From contig JAYSTY010000535.1 of NCBI GenBank assembly GCA_043719385.1, forward strand, positions 1 through 28,927: a DNA stretch of 28,927 bases, given 5' to 3'. Within the stretch, counting starts at the first letter, position 1. The number at the start of each line of letters is the position of its first letter. The DNA comes from JAFDVL01 sp043719385 (GTDB lineage Bacteria > Acidobacteriota > Blastocatellia > RBC074). Shown here piece by piece: positions 1 to 8,300 of the stretch. The notes beneath the pieces were generated by a model. The model was not told where the DNA came from. It did not search any database and worked only from the letters and a program-made list of their open reading frames with translations. The position numbers and the translations under genes are program-made.

Positions 1-60
1 TGCATTATTGGCTGCAACTAAAAATACTGACACCAGTAGTAGTTTTGTTATCAACTGCAT
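1..60 (-). CDS. Partial CDS, N-terminus of a secreted or membrane-anchored protein
   Basis: Only the first 20 codons lie in the window; the gene continues beyond base 1. The start ATG is at 60-58 on the minus strand and has a good GGAGA ribosome binding site about seven bases upstream (complement of the bases near 68-72). The visible residues begin MQLITKLL and form a short basic N-terminus followed by a hydrophobic run and small residues (VAANNA), which looks like a signal peptide. The gene starts 41 bases after the stop of the lipid kinase on the same strand, so the two may be co-transcribed. Its function cannot be told from this fragment. Confidence 0.6.
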   Translation of the reverse strand, partial: MQLITKLLLVSVFLVAANNA

Positions 61-101
61 AAATCTTTCTCCGTAATTCGCACTAATTTGTCGCTGAAAA
101 A

Positions 102-1007
102 TTAAGCCACAATTCGCATCGCATGCGGCACACAGGCAAATTTCATCGGTAAATACCCGACTAATTCCCCATCCAGTTGGACAGGAGTTTCCTGCGCTGA
201 ACTGACATAAGTTTCCGTGATTGGTTCATAGATCACCTGCGGGCTGATCGTGTGCGTTCCAAATAAACTCAAAAACGCGTAGCTCAGATAAACCAAACGA
301 CTCCGGGAATTGAAAATGCAAACGTCCAGATGATCGCTCTCCATATTTGCCTGGGGAGCAATCCTGAACCACGCGGCATAATTCGTGGCGTTCGCAATAA
401 TGGCAAAAGTGGCTTCACGTTTTTGTTGATTAAAGTTCAGTGAAAATGGTTTGAGTCGCCACTCGACTAAAGTTTTCAAACCTGCCGTGACATAAGCGCC
501 GAGGCCAAATTTTTTCTTGAGCGCAGGATTGACGGTGGCAATAATTGCCGCGTCCAATCCAATTCCCGCCATCAGCAAAAAATACCGCTGCCAGTTTTCG
601 CCAGGTTTGGTGGCGAGGCCGACGCTGATTTCGCGTGTCCGTCCCGCCGCAATTAATTTAGCCAATTCCTCCGGCTGGCGCGGAAGCCGCATTTCCTTCG
701 CCAGAACATTTGCTGTTCCGCTGGGCAAAATTGCCAGTGCCGTGCTGGTTCCTACCAGCGCCTGCGCGGTTTCGTTAATTGTGCCGTCACCGCCACAAGC
801 AATCAGCACATCAATTTTTTGTGCGACGGCTTCGTGCGCCATCCGCGTCGCGTCGCCACTTGTCGTTGTCGCCTTAACCTGAGAGTCTTCGATGTTTAAC
901 CCATTCGTTCGTAACGCCGCGACTAATCTTTGAATTGTGTCTGCGCTGCCATACAATCCGCCTGATTCAGGATTGTAAATAATTTGTATTCGCTTGTTTT
1001 TCATCAT
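102..1007 (-). CDS. Diacylglycerol kinase family lipid kinase (DgkB/YegS-like)
   Basis: This 301-residue protein has the length and motifs of the DAGK catalytic family, cytoplasmic enzymes that phosphorylate diacylglycerol or a related lipid with ATP. The nucleotide-binding GGDGT motif is at residues 72-76, followed by INE, and the second signature PSGTAN is at 95-100. The C-terminal half, with QLDGE near residue 278, matches the beta-sandwich domain of YegS and DgkB. No signal peptide is seen. Two ATG codons are adjacent (1007 and 1004) and the ribosome binding site is weak, so the start is uncertain by one codon. It points away from the pilin genes and is probably unrelated to them. The exact lipid substrate cannot be read from sequence; a sphingoid or other lipid remains possible. 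Confidence 0.93.
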   Translation of the reverse strand: MMKNKRIQIIYNPESGGLYGSADTIQRLVAALRTNGLNIEDSQVKATTTSGDATRMAHEAVAQKIDVLIACGGDGTINETAQALVGTSTALAILPSGTANVLAKEMRLPRQPEELAKLIAAGRTREISVGLATKPGENWQRYFLLMAGIGLDAAIIATVNPALKKKFGLGAYVTAGLKTLVEWRLKPFSLNFNQQKREATFAIIANATNYAAWFRIAPQANMESDHLDVCIFNSRSRLVYLSYAFLSLFGTHTISPQVIYEPITETYVSSAQETPVQLDGELVGYLPMKFACVPHAMRIVA

Positions 1008-1352
1008 CGCAAAAAGCTTTCTGCCTCACCCTGATTAAACCAGTGCAAGGACAATGCCAGAAGATATTCTTCTGAAAATAAAAGGTTTAATGGTCAGCGC
1101 CTGAATAGTAAAGACAATTCCTACCACTTTTACCTGACAGGTGGTGAATTCCGCCGACATTCCAGAAAATAAATACTTTCAGCATGCATCATCATAAATT
1201 CATAAGAATTTTGGGAAAGTGCGAGTTTAAATTCTTTTTACAGGCTCCAGGAGAATTCGGCGAGCATGTATATTGAGTCTTGAATGTGGTGCATCAGGAC
1301 AAAAATGAGTAATAAGTTTTGCGCCACTGCAACAGACTTGGAAAGGATAAAA
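1008..1352. other. Divergent intergenic region between lipid kinase and pilin operon
   Basis: This 345-base stretch must carry the promoters of the lipid kinase (minus) and the minor-pilin operon (plus). It contains two inverted repeats: CAGAAGA-TAT-TCTTCTG at 1058-1074 and ACCTG-A-CAGGT at 1132-1142. Either could be an operator. I did not find a convincing sigma-70 or sigma-54 promoter. The plus-strand reading frame is open from 1284, but its codons before 1353 look non-pilin and have no ribosome binding site. Confidence 0.5.
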
Positions 1353-1982
1353 ATGAAACTACAAAAGAAAGAGCGGGGATTTTCGGCGGTGGAAACGATG
1401 GTTGTCACGGGAGTGATGATGGCGTCAATGGCAATTGCCGCGCCAAATTTTATGAGTACGATCCGAGCGCAAAGATTATCTGTTGGCGCACAGCAGATTT
1501 CTCAGTCGCTGCAAGCGGTTAAATTTGATGCTGTACGGACTAACTCTACGGCACAAGTACAAGTTGACATGGCTACTAATACCGTCAAGACCGGGGCGGG
1601 GGGCTTTTTGCCTTTACCCAGCGGCATTCGGTTTGCCACAGACTCAGAGATTACAGCACTTAATCAAGAGGCTTCCAAAACTATCTCAATCGTTTATAGC
1701 GCTACATACAATGCGACTTCAATCAACGGCAGCGAAACTGTTGAAGAAAAAAAACAGGAAAGTAATCGCGGAAAGTGTACCTCATACAAACTGGTAAGTG
1801 GGAGTACCTATAAGACTTCATTCACTTCCAGGGGGATCCCGTATGTTGTGCCTGGAGCTGTCAACTGGGTTTATCTGACCAATGGTACAGGAGAGTTCAG
1901 GGCTATTACTGTGACCAGCGCTGGCAGTATTCAAACCTGGCGACGGGCTGCTGGTACCACTACCTGGACAAAAGTAAGCTAA
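1353..1982 (+). CDS. Type IV pilus minor pseudopilin, FimT/GspH-like
   Basis: This 209-residue protein begins with a short basic leader (KLQKKERG) and a class III prepilin peptidase site: cleavage after Gly, then Phe at mature position 1 and Glu at position 5 (GFSAVE). A hydrophobic helix of about 20 residues follows, as in all type IV pilins. The rest is a Ser/Thr-rich globular head typical of GspH/FimT minor pilins. I chose the ATG at 1353 because it gives a normal leader and has AAGGA six bases upstream; the frame is open from 1284 but those residues do not look like a leader. It is the first gene of a four-gene pilin operon and ends nine bases before the next. An A8 tract at 1747-1754 lies inside the coding region. 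Minor pilins prime pilus assembly; the exact role of this one is inferred from gene order. Confidence 0.85.
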   Translation: MKLQKKERGFSAVETMVVTGVMMASMAIAAPNFMSTIRAQRLSVGAQQISQSLQAVKFDAVRTNSTAQVQVDMATNTVKTGAGGFLPLPSGIRFATDSEITALNQEASKTISIVYSATYNATSINGSETVEEKKQESNRGKCTSYKLVSGSTYKTSFTSRGIPYVVPGAVNWVYLTNGTGEFRAITVTSAGSIQTWRRAAGTTTWTKVS

Positions 1983-1991
1983 GAGGATGTT

Positions 1992-2585
1992 ATGAAAAGA
2001 AAAGTGAAGATAAAAGCTGGACAAACGGGCTTCACGCTGCTGGAAACCGCCGTAGCGGCAATGGTTATGGGCGTCGGAATCATGAGCATCATGAATTTGT
2101 TTATCCTCGCTACCCTTAACAATCAAAGCTCAAAACAAGCGACCATTGCCAACAATCTGGCGCGGCGAAGAATGGAGTTTCTCCTGGCGACATCCCCTAC
2201 TTCAACTGCTCTCACCTATGGCGGATCTTTAAGTAATGGAAATACCAACCTTACAGCAGGCTACAATGAATTTTACTACGTTGACCATGATCGCCTTGTC
2301 AACGGAGCCCTGCTGAAGGGAACGGGTGAAGTTAAGGTGCAAACAACCAACCCGGTTTTCAATGGCTTTTATACCGGACAGCAACCGACCTATGTGGTGA
2401 GCTGGCAAATCCAACCGGATAACGTGTTGGTGGGAGGTAACCCGGAGTTGCCGGGATTAAAACGCATTTCGGTCAGAGCCGAGGCACTTTATGCGGCGTT
2501 AGTAGGGAATGGAGTAAGTACAACAAATGGGGGACCAAAGAAGGAAGCGACGACACTCAGTACCATCCGTACCCCGTCCCTTTAG
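1992..2585 (+). CDS. pilV: Type IV pilus minor pilin, PilV-like
   Basis: The protein is 197 residues long with a prepilin leader ending in Gly and a mature end FTLLE, carrying the Glu5 needed for pilus assembly. The hydrophobic stretch that follows (AVAAMVMGVGIMSIMNLFIL) and the ARRRMEFL segment near residue 56 resemble PilV proteins, where a similar helix precedes the globular head. AGAGGA sits five bases before the ATG. It is nine bases downstream of the FimT/GspH-like gene and 59 bases upstream of the PilW-like gene, the same order as the fimU-pilV-pilW-pilX cluster of Pseudomonas. The head domain is not recognisable by eye, so the PilV name rests on leader, length and position. Confidence 0.8.
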   Translation: MKRKVKIKAGQTGFTLLETAVAAMVMGVGIMSIMNLFILATLNNQSSKQATIANNLARRRMEFLLATSPTSTALTYGGSLSNGNTNLTAGYNEFYYVDHDRLVNGALLKGTGEVKVQTTNPVFNGFYTGQQPTYVVSWQIQPDNVLVGGNPELPGLKRISVRAEALYAALVGNGVSTTNGGPKKEATTLSTIRTPSL

Positions 2586-2644
2586 CTTAATAGCATGTAA
2601 CAAACTTGTAGTCTGGTCTTCTTCGAAATTCAAGAGGTTTGATA

Positions 2645-3628
2645 ATGAAAATACAAACAACGGAGCGAGGATTTAGTATTCTGGAAATGCTCCTTGCCAT
2701 GTCAATTACTATTGGGCTGACTGGGACGATTTTTTACTTTATCCAAAAAGGTCAGGTTACTTATACCGTCGAAGGTGCGCGCAGCGATATGCAGCAGAAT
2801 TTCCGTGCGGCAATGGATTTGATCTCACGCGATATTCAGGCGGCGGGAGCTGGCATTCCTAAATTCCTGGGTCCAATTTTAACTAAGGATGGCGGTGGGA
2901 CAAATCCTGATCGTATCCTGATTCTTTATGGTAATCCTGATTTTTCGCGTGCGACTGTGGCAGGGCCAGTTGCCAGTAGTACGACACAAATAACGGCAAT
3001 GGATACTTCAACTGCTACCCCGTCCAGTTATGTAGTTGGAAAATCCTATCTGCTCTATAACCAGGCGAAGGTGCAGTCACCACTCCCCACAGATGTAACA
3101 GATTTTGCTGAATTTTCAGTTTTCTCTCTTGCGAGTACTGGTGATATTACTGCTATTACAGGGGGGAAGACCTTGACCCCGACTATTTCGGGGACGCTTT
3201 CAACTTATCTCCGTGGCTCCACCTGGTCACATACCATGTCGTTTCCCAGCGGCAGTGATTTGGCGGTGGTCGAGTTACAGGAAATGGTTGAGTATCAGAT
3301 TGATACCGTTAATAACACCTTACAACGCAATCAGAATCAAACCGGCTGGGTTGATGTTGCGCGTGGGATCACGAACCTGCAATTTGAGTACGGCATTGAA
3401 ACGGTTGATAATTCCACGTCTCCGCCAACCTTTCCTGAGTCTGTTGTGAGTAATGTCGTTCAATCTGCCAGTAACAACCGCACCCTGATCCGGCGCGTCA
3501 GAGTAACACTAACCGGGCAAACTCAAATGACCAATGACCCTGATCATTTGGGTCAGCGCGCTGTTTCTTTGTATGTGACGGTTGCGCCACGCAATCTGGT
3601 TTTGCCAGGCTTTGTACCCAACCGATAA
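2645..3628 (+). CDS. pilW: Type IV pilus minor pilin, PilW-like
   Basis: This 327-residue protein has the class III leader KIQTTERG followed by FSILE (Glu5) and a hydrophobic helix. The segment around residues 50-72 (MQQNFRAAMDLISRDIQAAG) is the characteristic helix of PilW proteins, where SD-QQNFR..LM..DIR.AG is the usual pattern. The length matches PilW. I prefer the ATG at 2645 over the upstream TTG at 2639 because GAGG lies seven bases before it. The C-terminus carries RRVRVTLTGQT, similar to the late strand in other PilW proteins. It is the third gene of the operon. PilW takes part in the pilus tip complex in other bacteria; that role is assumed here. Confidence 0.87.
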   Translation: MKIQTTERGFSILEMLLAMSITIGLTGTIFYFIQKGQVTYTVEGARSDMQQNFRAAMDLISRDIQAAGAGIPKFLGPILTKDGGGTNPDRILILYGNPDFSRATVAGPVASSTTQITAMDTSTATPSSYVVGKSYLLYNQAKVQSPLPTDVTDFAEFSVFSLASTGDITAITGGKTLTPTISGTLSTYLRGSTWSHTMSFPSGSDLAVVELQEMVEYQIDTVNNTLQRNQNQTGWVDVARGITNLQFEYGIETVDNSTSPPTFPESVVSNVVQSASNNRTLIRRVRVTLTGQTQMTNDPDHLGQRAVSLYVTVAPRNLVLPGFVPNR

Positions 3629-3698
3629 GAGATAGTTCTCACGATTTGAAGCAGCCGGACAAGGTAAAGCTCCCGATCAATGGCAGGAAAATTACAAT

Positions 3699-5870
3699 AT
3701 GAAGAAAAGATTTGTCGCAAAAAAATGGAAGTCGTCTGAACAGGGAATGGCCTTAATCGCCGCGATGATGTGTTTGCTTTTATTAACGGGGTTAGGCCTG
3801 GCAGCACTATATAATTCAACTGGAGATGTCGCTATCAGCGGAGGTTTCCGCCGTAATGATCAGGCATTTTTTGCGGCTGATGCCGGAGTTGGATTAGCAC
3901 GCGAGACGTTACGGATTCAATTGAATAATGCCATCATGGCGCGTGCCGCAGAAGCCGCTAATCTACCAGCAGGTTCGACGTTGTTGCCAATTACCATGAC
4001 CGCCGGGCAAACAACTTTCGATCAAGCCCCACTCCTGAAAGTTTTAGGCAAAAACTCTAATGGGACTGAAGATGCTACTTTATTAGGTACAACCTCCTCG
4101 ACCTCGCCAATCAATACTGCAGTCGCAGCAATTACTACCCGCAGTAACGGATTAGCGTTAGGAAGTGGTGGAACTTTTACTGTTAATCCGGGTGACATTA
4201 CGCTTTCCATTGATAATATTGTGGTAGGTACTCCACTGGCGCAACCGACCGGGGGTGTTGTACCAGTGACGGCGATGCCAGGGAATTCTTATTGGGTCCG
4301 GTATCGTTACTCCATCACCTCCAGAGGCAATTTTAATGGTGGGTCTGCCAATAGTGTGATTGGGGCGAACGCCACTGCCAAAGAAGTAGGGTATGTTACC
4401 GTTCAGCTTAATCCGACCGTAAATGTAAGCCAGACAACACAGCCCGTAACAACCCGCTCCTTTAGTAGTTATGCTGCGCTATGGAATCACAACGGGCTAA
4501 GTGGTTGTAGTGGTTGTATTTTCGATGGCGGTATCTATAGCGGCCCGATTCACATGAATGATTGGTTCAGATTTGGGAATTTTGCGACCTATCGCTTTAA
4601 AGATGCTGTTACGCAGGGAGGCAATTCCTCCAGTGCCAATCCGGCAACCTTTCAATATTACGCGAGTGGTAATACTAACTATGCAGTCGGGACGGGTAAT
4701 AACTTACCTACAATGACTTTTGATCCTGGCTCAACTTTTACTAAAGTATCTCCGTTGGCTATTCCAACGAATGCCTATCAGCAGGATTGGGCAGTGCTGG
4801 ATTCTACCGGGCGACTACCAGACAATACTCCCAGAACTGTTGCTCCTACAAATGCAGAGCTTTCCGCCGGCTTGAGTACGGCGAGTAGAACTCACCCCAA
4901 CCCCGCAGTAGTCTTGCCGAATGGGGTGTATCTTTCTTCTACCGATACAACCAGCGTTACTGGGGGTGGCATTATTGTGAAGGGCGATGTGAGTGACCTT
5001 AAGGTTTATAAAGATTCCAGCGGCAGGCAAAACTACGATATAACGCAAAGTGGGGTAATCACGACAGTCAGAATTGAAATTACTGACCCGGTGGCCGGCA
5101 CGGGAACTACCTCCATCAAAGTAGGGTCGGGATCGTTTGTAGATTTTACGGGTGTGCCAATGGATCGAACCGCCAACTCAAGTCCTAATGCCAGTACCCT
5201 GATTTATGTGGATGGGAATATTGCGGCGTTACATGGTCTGGCTAAAACCGGCTCCGGGTCAACTGCGATTACTGCGCCAGCCATTGCGTCTAATACGAAG
5301 TTACTGATTTCCTCTTCGAAGGACATCACGATTACCGGAGACCTGAAATATACGGACCAGGTGGTAAATAACGATGGCACCCCGATTTCAGCGAATCAGA
5401 GCGCCACTAATATTATGGGAGTTTTTACTGCGACAGGGAAAATTACTTATAATTCCAATCTAACTTACACCGCTGGCGCAGTAGGAGATTTAACGATTGA
5501 TGGAGCGATGGCCGCATTTAATGAACCTGCCTATACGGCGAATCCGAATGTCTATTCCGGCGGCTTTGGCGATTGTGGACTATCCGGCGCACCAGCTTGT
5601 GGCTTTGACAAAACCAAAGCTACTTTGACTATTCGCGGCAGTCAAACCTATACCCAGGATTTACTCCATACCTATGGGTTTGGTAGCAATGGCTCGAAGC
5701 CGTTACAGTTTATTTTCGATCCCCGGTTTCGTAACAGCGCGAAATCGCCGCCCTGGTTCCCGACTGCGAACGTGACAAACACTACGACTACGACCAGCAC
5801 CTTTGCCCTGACATTTGGCACAAGTAATGTGTCCAGTGAATCAAATACGTGGCAACGGATCGCCTATTAA
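3699..5870 (+). CDS. pilX: Oversized PilX-like pilus-associated protein
   Basis: The N-terminus matches PilX: EQGMALIAAMM followed by a hydrophobic helix to about residue 38, then AFFAADAGVGLARETL at 56-71, which corresponds to the AEAG segment of PilX proteins. As usual for PilX, Glu5 is missing. The protein is 723 residues, whereas ordinary PilX proteins are about 170-200. The extra part is Ser/Thr/Asn/Gly-rich, predicted by eye to be beta-rich and secreted, and resembles DUF4900-type extensions (GGIYSGPIHMNDWFRFGN region near residues 275-295). It has two close cysteine pairs, C270/C273 and C626/C634, which could form disulfides. The ribosome binding site (AGGA about ten bases upstream) is weak. 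It is the last gene of the pilin operon and is followed by a strong terminator. No PilY1 follows, so this extension may act as the surface-exposed adhesive part; that is inference. Confidence 0.82.
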   Translation: MKKRFVAKKWKSSEQGMALIAAMMCLLLLTGLGLAALYNSTGDVAISGGFRRNDQAFFAADAGVGLARETLRIQLNNAIMARAAEAANLPAGSTLLPITMTAGQTTFDQAPLLKVLGKNSNGTEDATLLGTTSSTSPINTAVAAITTRSNGLALGSGGTFTVNPGDITLSIDNIVVGTPLAQPTGGVVPVTAMPGNSYWVRYRYSITSRGNFNGGSANSVIGANATAKEVGYVTVQLNPTVNVSQTTQPVTTRSFSSYAALWNHNGLSGCSGCIFDGGIYSGPIHMNDWFRFGNFATYRFKDAVTQGGNSSSANPATFQYYASGNTNYAVGTGNNLPTMTFDPGSTFTKVSPLAIPTNAYQQDWAVLDSTGRLPDNTPRTVAPTNAELSAGLSTASRTHPNPAVVLPNGVYLSSTDTTSVTGGGIIVKGDVSDLKVYKDSSGRQNYDITQSGVITTVRIEITDPVAGTGTTSIKVGSGSFVDFTGVPMDRTANSSPNASTLIYVDGNIAALHGLAKTGSGSTAITAPAIASNTKLLISSSKDITITGDLKYTDQVVNNDGTPISANQSATNIMGVFTATGKITYNSNLTYTAGAVGDLTIDGAMAAFNEPAYTANPNVYSGGFGDCGLSGAPACGFDKTKATLTIRGSQTYTQDLLHTYGFGSNGSKPLQFIFDPRFRNSAKSPPWFPTANVTNTTTTTSTFALTFGTSNVSSESNTWQRIAY

Positions 5871-5889
5871 CCCTGGATCATCGAATTTA

Positions 5890-5940
5890 ATGCGGGGCAA
5901 CAGTAATATTGTATTATTCTGTTGCCCCGCATTTTTTATT
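5890..5940 (+). terminator. Strong intrinsic terminator after the pilin operon
   Basis: A 14-bp perfect stem (5890-5903 with 5919-5932, arms ATGCGGGGCAACAG and its complement) encloses a 15-base AT-rich loop and is followed at once by six Ts. It begins 20 bases after the pilX stop and should end the four-gene pilin transcript. Confidence 0.93.
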
Positions 5941-6017
5941 TGCTATCCTGCCTGAATTTGCCTTTACTCTTTCCCTTGTGTAGACTCCACGCATTCGCGC
6001 ATCCAGTGAAATGGCGC

Positions 6018-6035
6018 AACAATAATCTAATTGTT
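6018..6035. promoter_or_regulatory. Candidate operator, inverted repeat upstream of LysM gene
   Basis: AACAAT-N6-ATTGTT is a perfect six-base inverted repeat about 90 bases upstream of the LysM start, in the spacer between the pilin terminator and the LysM gene. The spacing suits a dimeric regulator, but no family is recognisable. Confidence 0.3.
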
Positions 6036-6082
6036 CGGGGCTGTAGCTACTGCTACTTTCCCTTATTATGACAGAATTAACC

Positions 6083-6103
6083 TGCCAGCCGTTCGTGCTG
6101 GCA
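6083..6103 (+). promoter_or_regulatory. Stem-loop directly before the LysM ribosome binding site
   Basis: TGCCAGC-N7-GCTGGCA forms a seven-base-pair hairpin ending five bases before the strong GAGGAGG site at 6108-6114. It could influence translation or mRNA stability; no T-run follows, so it is not a terminator. Confidence 0.4.
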
Positions 6104-6121
6104 CTTTGAGGAGGATTTGAA

Positions 6122-6502
6122 ATGGCAGACTTTGAAGCATTGAAAGCGAAATATCAACCAGTAATGAATGCCGGAGCCGAGGTGGCTTTGAGCGTGCAGA
6201 ACCTGAATCTGGAAGGTGAGAAACTGTTTGTGCGTGGGACGGTTCCTTCACAACATGCCAAAGATACGGTGTGGGATGCCATCAAGCAGGTTAATCCGGC
6301 TTGTGATGACATTGACGCCGACATCAATATTGCGGCGGGAAGCTATACCGTTCAGTCTGGTGATACTCTTTCCAAAATTGCCAAACATATTTATGGCGAC
6401 GCTAATCACTATCATGCGATCTTCAACGCCAACACTGACAAACTTGATGACCCGGATTCAATTCAGGTCGGTCAGGAATTGACTTTACCGGCTGGAAGCT
6501 AA
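6122..6502 (+). CDS. LysM domain protein, Kbp/YgaU-like
   Basis: The protein has 126 residues. Residues 74-123 form a LysM domain with the usual beginning YTVQSGDTLSKIAKHIYGD and ending VGQELTLP. The first 70 residues (VALSVQNLNLEGEKLFVRGTV) resemble a BON-type fold, giving the same two-part layout as E. coli Kbp (YgaU), a cytoplasmic potassium-binding protein. No signal peptide is present, so an intracellular role is more likely than peptidoglycan binding in the periplasm. A strong GAGGAGG ribosome binding site precedes the ATG. It is followed after 97 bases by the YidB-like gene with a long stem-loop between them. The potassium-binding role is by family analogy only. Confidence 0.88.
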   Translation: MADFEALKAKYQPVMNAGAEVALSVQNLNLEGEKLFVRGTVPSQHAKDTVWDAIKQVNPACDDIDADINIAAGSYTVQSGDTLSKIAKHIYGDANHYHAIFNANTDKLDDPDSIQVGQELTLPAGS

Positions 6503-6530
6503 ACGACATAGTTTTCAGCGCAATGACCAA

Positions 6531-6575
6531 CACAGACCTTAGTTCCTGAGCCACTTACTCAGGCTAAGGTCTGTG
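6531..6575 (+). terminator. Long intergenic stem-loop between LysM and YidB-like genes
   Basis: A 12-bp outer stem (CACAGACCTTAG at 6531-6542 with its complement at 6564-6575) continues into an inner stem CCTGAG/CTCAGG with a seven-base loop. The T-tract after it is poor (CTATTTATG), and the ribosome binding site of the next gene starts about 12 bases later. It may be a leaky terminator or an mRNA-processing structure that sets different levels for the two genes. Confidence 0.6.
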
Positions 6576-6599
6576 CTATTTATGCAGGAGGATTAGCAA

Positions 6600-7109
6600 A
6601 TGGAATGGACAAATATGCTGGGTGGTTTATTGCAGCAATATTCCCAGGGGCAGGGCGCGACAAATCGTCAGCAGGCAAGCGAAGATTACGACCAAATTGC
6701 AGGCGCTGTCCCAACGGATATGCTTGGTTCAATGATTGGTCCGGCGTTGTCATCACTTGGTTCACAACAAGTGACGGAGCGAGTTTTTAATTCCGCCTCG
6801 GCCATGGATCAAACGCAGCGGGGTGGTTTGGTTGGCTCCCTGTTGCAGGGGTTTCTTAATAATGGAGCGGATATCGGTTCGTTGCTGGGCGCTCTGGGAG
6901 TAAACCCGGCGGTCGCACAGGACCCAGGCCAGGCGACACCGGAAGAGGTTGCCGCTCTCGCTACGCATGCGCATGATAGCGAGCCAGGGATTTTTGATAA
7001 GGCAATGGGATTTTATGCTGAACATCCCACGCTGGTGAAAGTTTTAGGCACGCTGGCGGTTGCCGCGATTGCCAGAAATTTATCCGAACGGGCAGCGGAA
7101 AATAATTAG
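6600..7109 (+). CDS. YidB/DUF937-like protein of unknown function
   Basis: The 169-residue protein is rich in Gly, Ala, Gln and Leu, with short helices such as MLGGLLQQYSQGQG and GGLVGSLLQGFLNNGADIGSLLGALG that recall YidB/DUF937 proteins. The C-terminus (residues about 142-163) is a hydrophobic or amphipathic helix that may touch the membrane. No signal peptide or catalytic motif is visible. AGGAGG lies nine bases before the ATG. Its place after a LysM gene suggests a shared stress or envelope role, but the function is not known. The family assignment is by general resemblance and is moderate. Confidence 0.75.
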   Translation: MEWTNMLGGLLQQYSQGQGATNRQQASEDYDQIAGAVPTDMLGSMIGPALSSLGSQQVTERVFNSASAMDQTQRGGLVGSLLQGFLNNGADIGSLLGALGVNPAVAQDPGQATPEEVAALATHAHDSEPGIFDKAMGFYAEHPTLVKVLGTLAVAAIARNLSERAAENN

Positions 7110-7155
7110 TCAGGTAGCACCGCCACCGTGAGGAAGAAGATGGGCGAAACAACGT

Positions 7156-7194
7156 AAGAGCCGTAGTGTTGGTGTGACGCACGGCTCTTTTTTG
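7156..7194 (+). terminator. Intrinsic terminator after the YidB-like gene
   Basis: A nine-base stem AAGAGCCGT/ACGGCTCTT (7156-7164 with 7181-7189) with a 16-base loop runs into a six-T tract. It lies 47 bases after the stop codon and separates this unit from the response regulator. Confidence 0.9.
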
Positions 7195-7271
7195 GTAGTT
7201 TGAAAACCAGCCGCGAATTCATTTTGTTGTCATTGATACTTGTGATAAGAAAAGAGGCAGGAGGGAGATAA

Positions 7272-8237
7272 ATGCAGGTAGCAGCAGAGCCGGAACCCAA
7301 ACAAGCGGATGTCTTACTGGTAGATGATGATCGAACCGTACTCTTGATTTTGACCCGCAGTCTGGAACGTGCCAATTTTAGTGTGGCAACGGCCCATAGC
7401 GGTAACGAAGCTTTAGAAATGCTGAACGGGCTAAGGCCGGAAGTCATTATTGCGGATGTCAGTATGCCAGGGATGGATGGCTACGAATTTTTCCGCGCCG
7501 TTCGCGCCCGCGGGTTTGTGGATATTCCTTTTATCTTTTGTTCTGGCCGTGACGGGGCCCTGGATCGCATCCTGGGCTTACGCATGGGCGCGGACGATTA
7601 TTTAGTCAAACCCATCGTGCCGGAAGAAGTCGTGCTTAAAGTGCGCCTGCAAATCACCAAAGTTCAGTACCTCCGTGCTTTAAAGACCGCACTGGAACAC
7701 AAGGATTCGAATCTGGTTATGAGCGGAAACTTTGGGGGGATCAGTGCCATGGATGTGCTGCAAACTGCGCGGATGCTGGGGAATGGAGATTATGCGGTCC
7801 GCTTCACCACGGATGATGACAGCGGCACGGTGTTTCTCAAAAATGGCCGGGTGTTGCACGCTGAGACTGGTTGGGCGATTGGCGTAAAAGCCTTTTCGCG
7901 CCTGTTAATGTGGGAGCGTGGACACTTCAATATTGAGAACCGGCCTTATGATGACGAACCAACTCTGGCAGGTGGATTAGAGGAGTTAATGCTCGACTGC
8001 CTCACCCGGGTTGATGAAGTCAAAGTTTTACGCAATGAAATCGAGGCTTACGGAAAAATCTTTAAAGTTAGTCTCAATAGCGAATTTTTGAATGAAAACG
8101 AAATCCAGGTTTGTGATGTGATCGAAAACCACTCATCGCTGGATGGCATTCTGGATAACTCTTCCCTGAGCGATAAAGAGACGGCTGAAATCTTGTTACG
8201 ACTGCTGAAAAAGGTAATTGTCGTCCGGGCGGATTAA
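7272..8237 (+). CDS. Response regulator with REC and DUF4388 (PATAN) domains
   Basis: This 321-residue protein has a complete receiver domain at residues 13-125: acidic pocket D18-D20, phosphoacceptor D62 (ADVSMPGMDG), S91 and K113. Residues about 142-230 form a DUF4388/PATAN-type domain (SGNFGGISAMDVLQTARMLG, then GTVFLKNGRVLHAETG and WERGHFNIE). The last 90 residues are helical and unassigned. PATAN-REC proteins in cyanobacteria (PatA, PixE) act on pili or development, and PixE binds the pilus motor PilB, so an output role towards type IV pili is plausible here. That is inference. The domain order is REC first, unlike PatA. The ATG has AGGAGGGAG five bases upstream. It has its own spacer after a terminator and converges on the chemosensory operon. 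Confidence 0.9.
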   Translation: MQVAAEPEPKQADVLLVDDDRTVLLILTRSLERANFSVATAHSGNEALEMLNGLRPEVIIADVSMPGMDGYEFFRAVRARGFVDIPFIFCSGRDGALDRILGLRMGADDYLVKPIVPEEVVLKVRLQITKVQYLRALKTALEHKDSNLVMSGNFGGISAMDVLQTARMLGNGDYAVRFTTDDDSGTVFLKNGRVLHAETGWAIGVKAFSRLLMWERGHFNIENRPYDDEPTLAGGLEELMLDCLTRVDEVKVLRNEIEAYGKIFKVSLNSEFLNENEIQVCDVIENHSSLDGILDNSSLSDKETAEILLRLLKKVIVVRAD

Positions 8238-8300
8238 TGATTGTTAGTGGCGTGCCAGCTTGAACTAATAATTATCGGTGCGAGAAATACACCGCACTGC

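Noticed and set aside
517..882. Plus-strand frame inside the lipid kinase gene
   Set aside because: It is the antisense shadow of a well-supported gene and has no domain or ribosome binding site; the same holds for the long plus-strand frames inside the CheA and receptor genes.
1008..1352. c-di-GMP riboswitch before the pilin operon
   Set aside because: I looked for the conserved GEMM motifs because pilin genes are often under such control, but did not find them.
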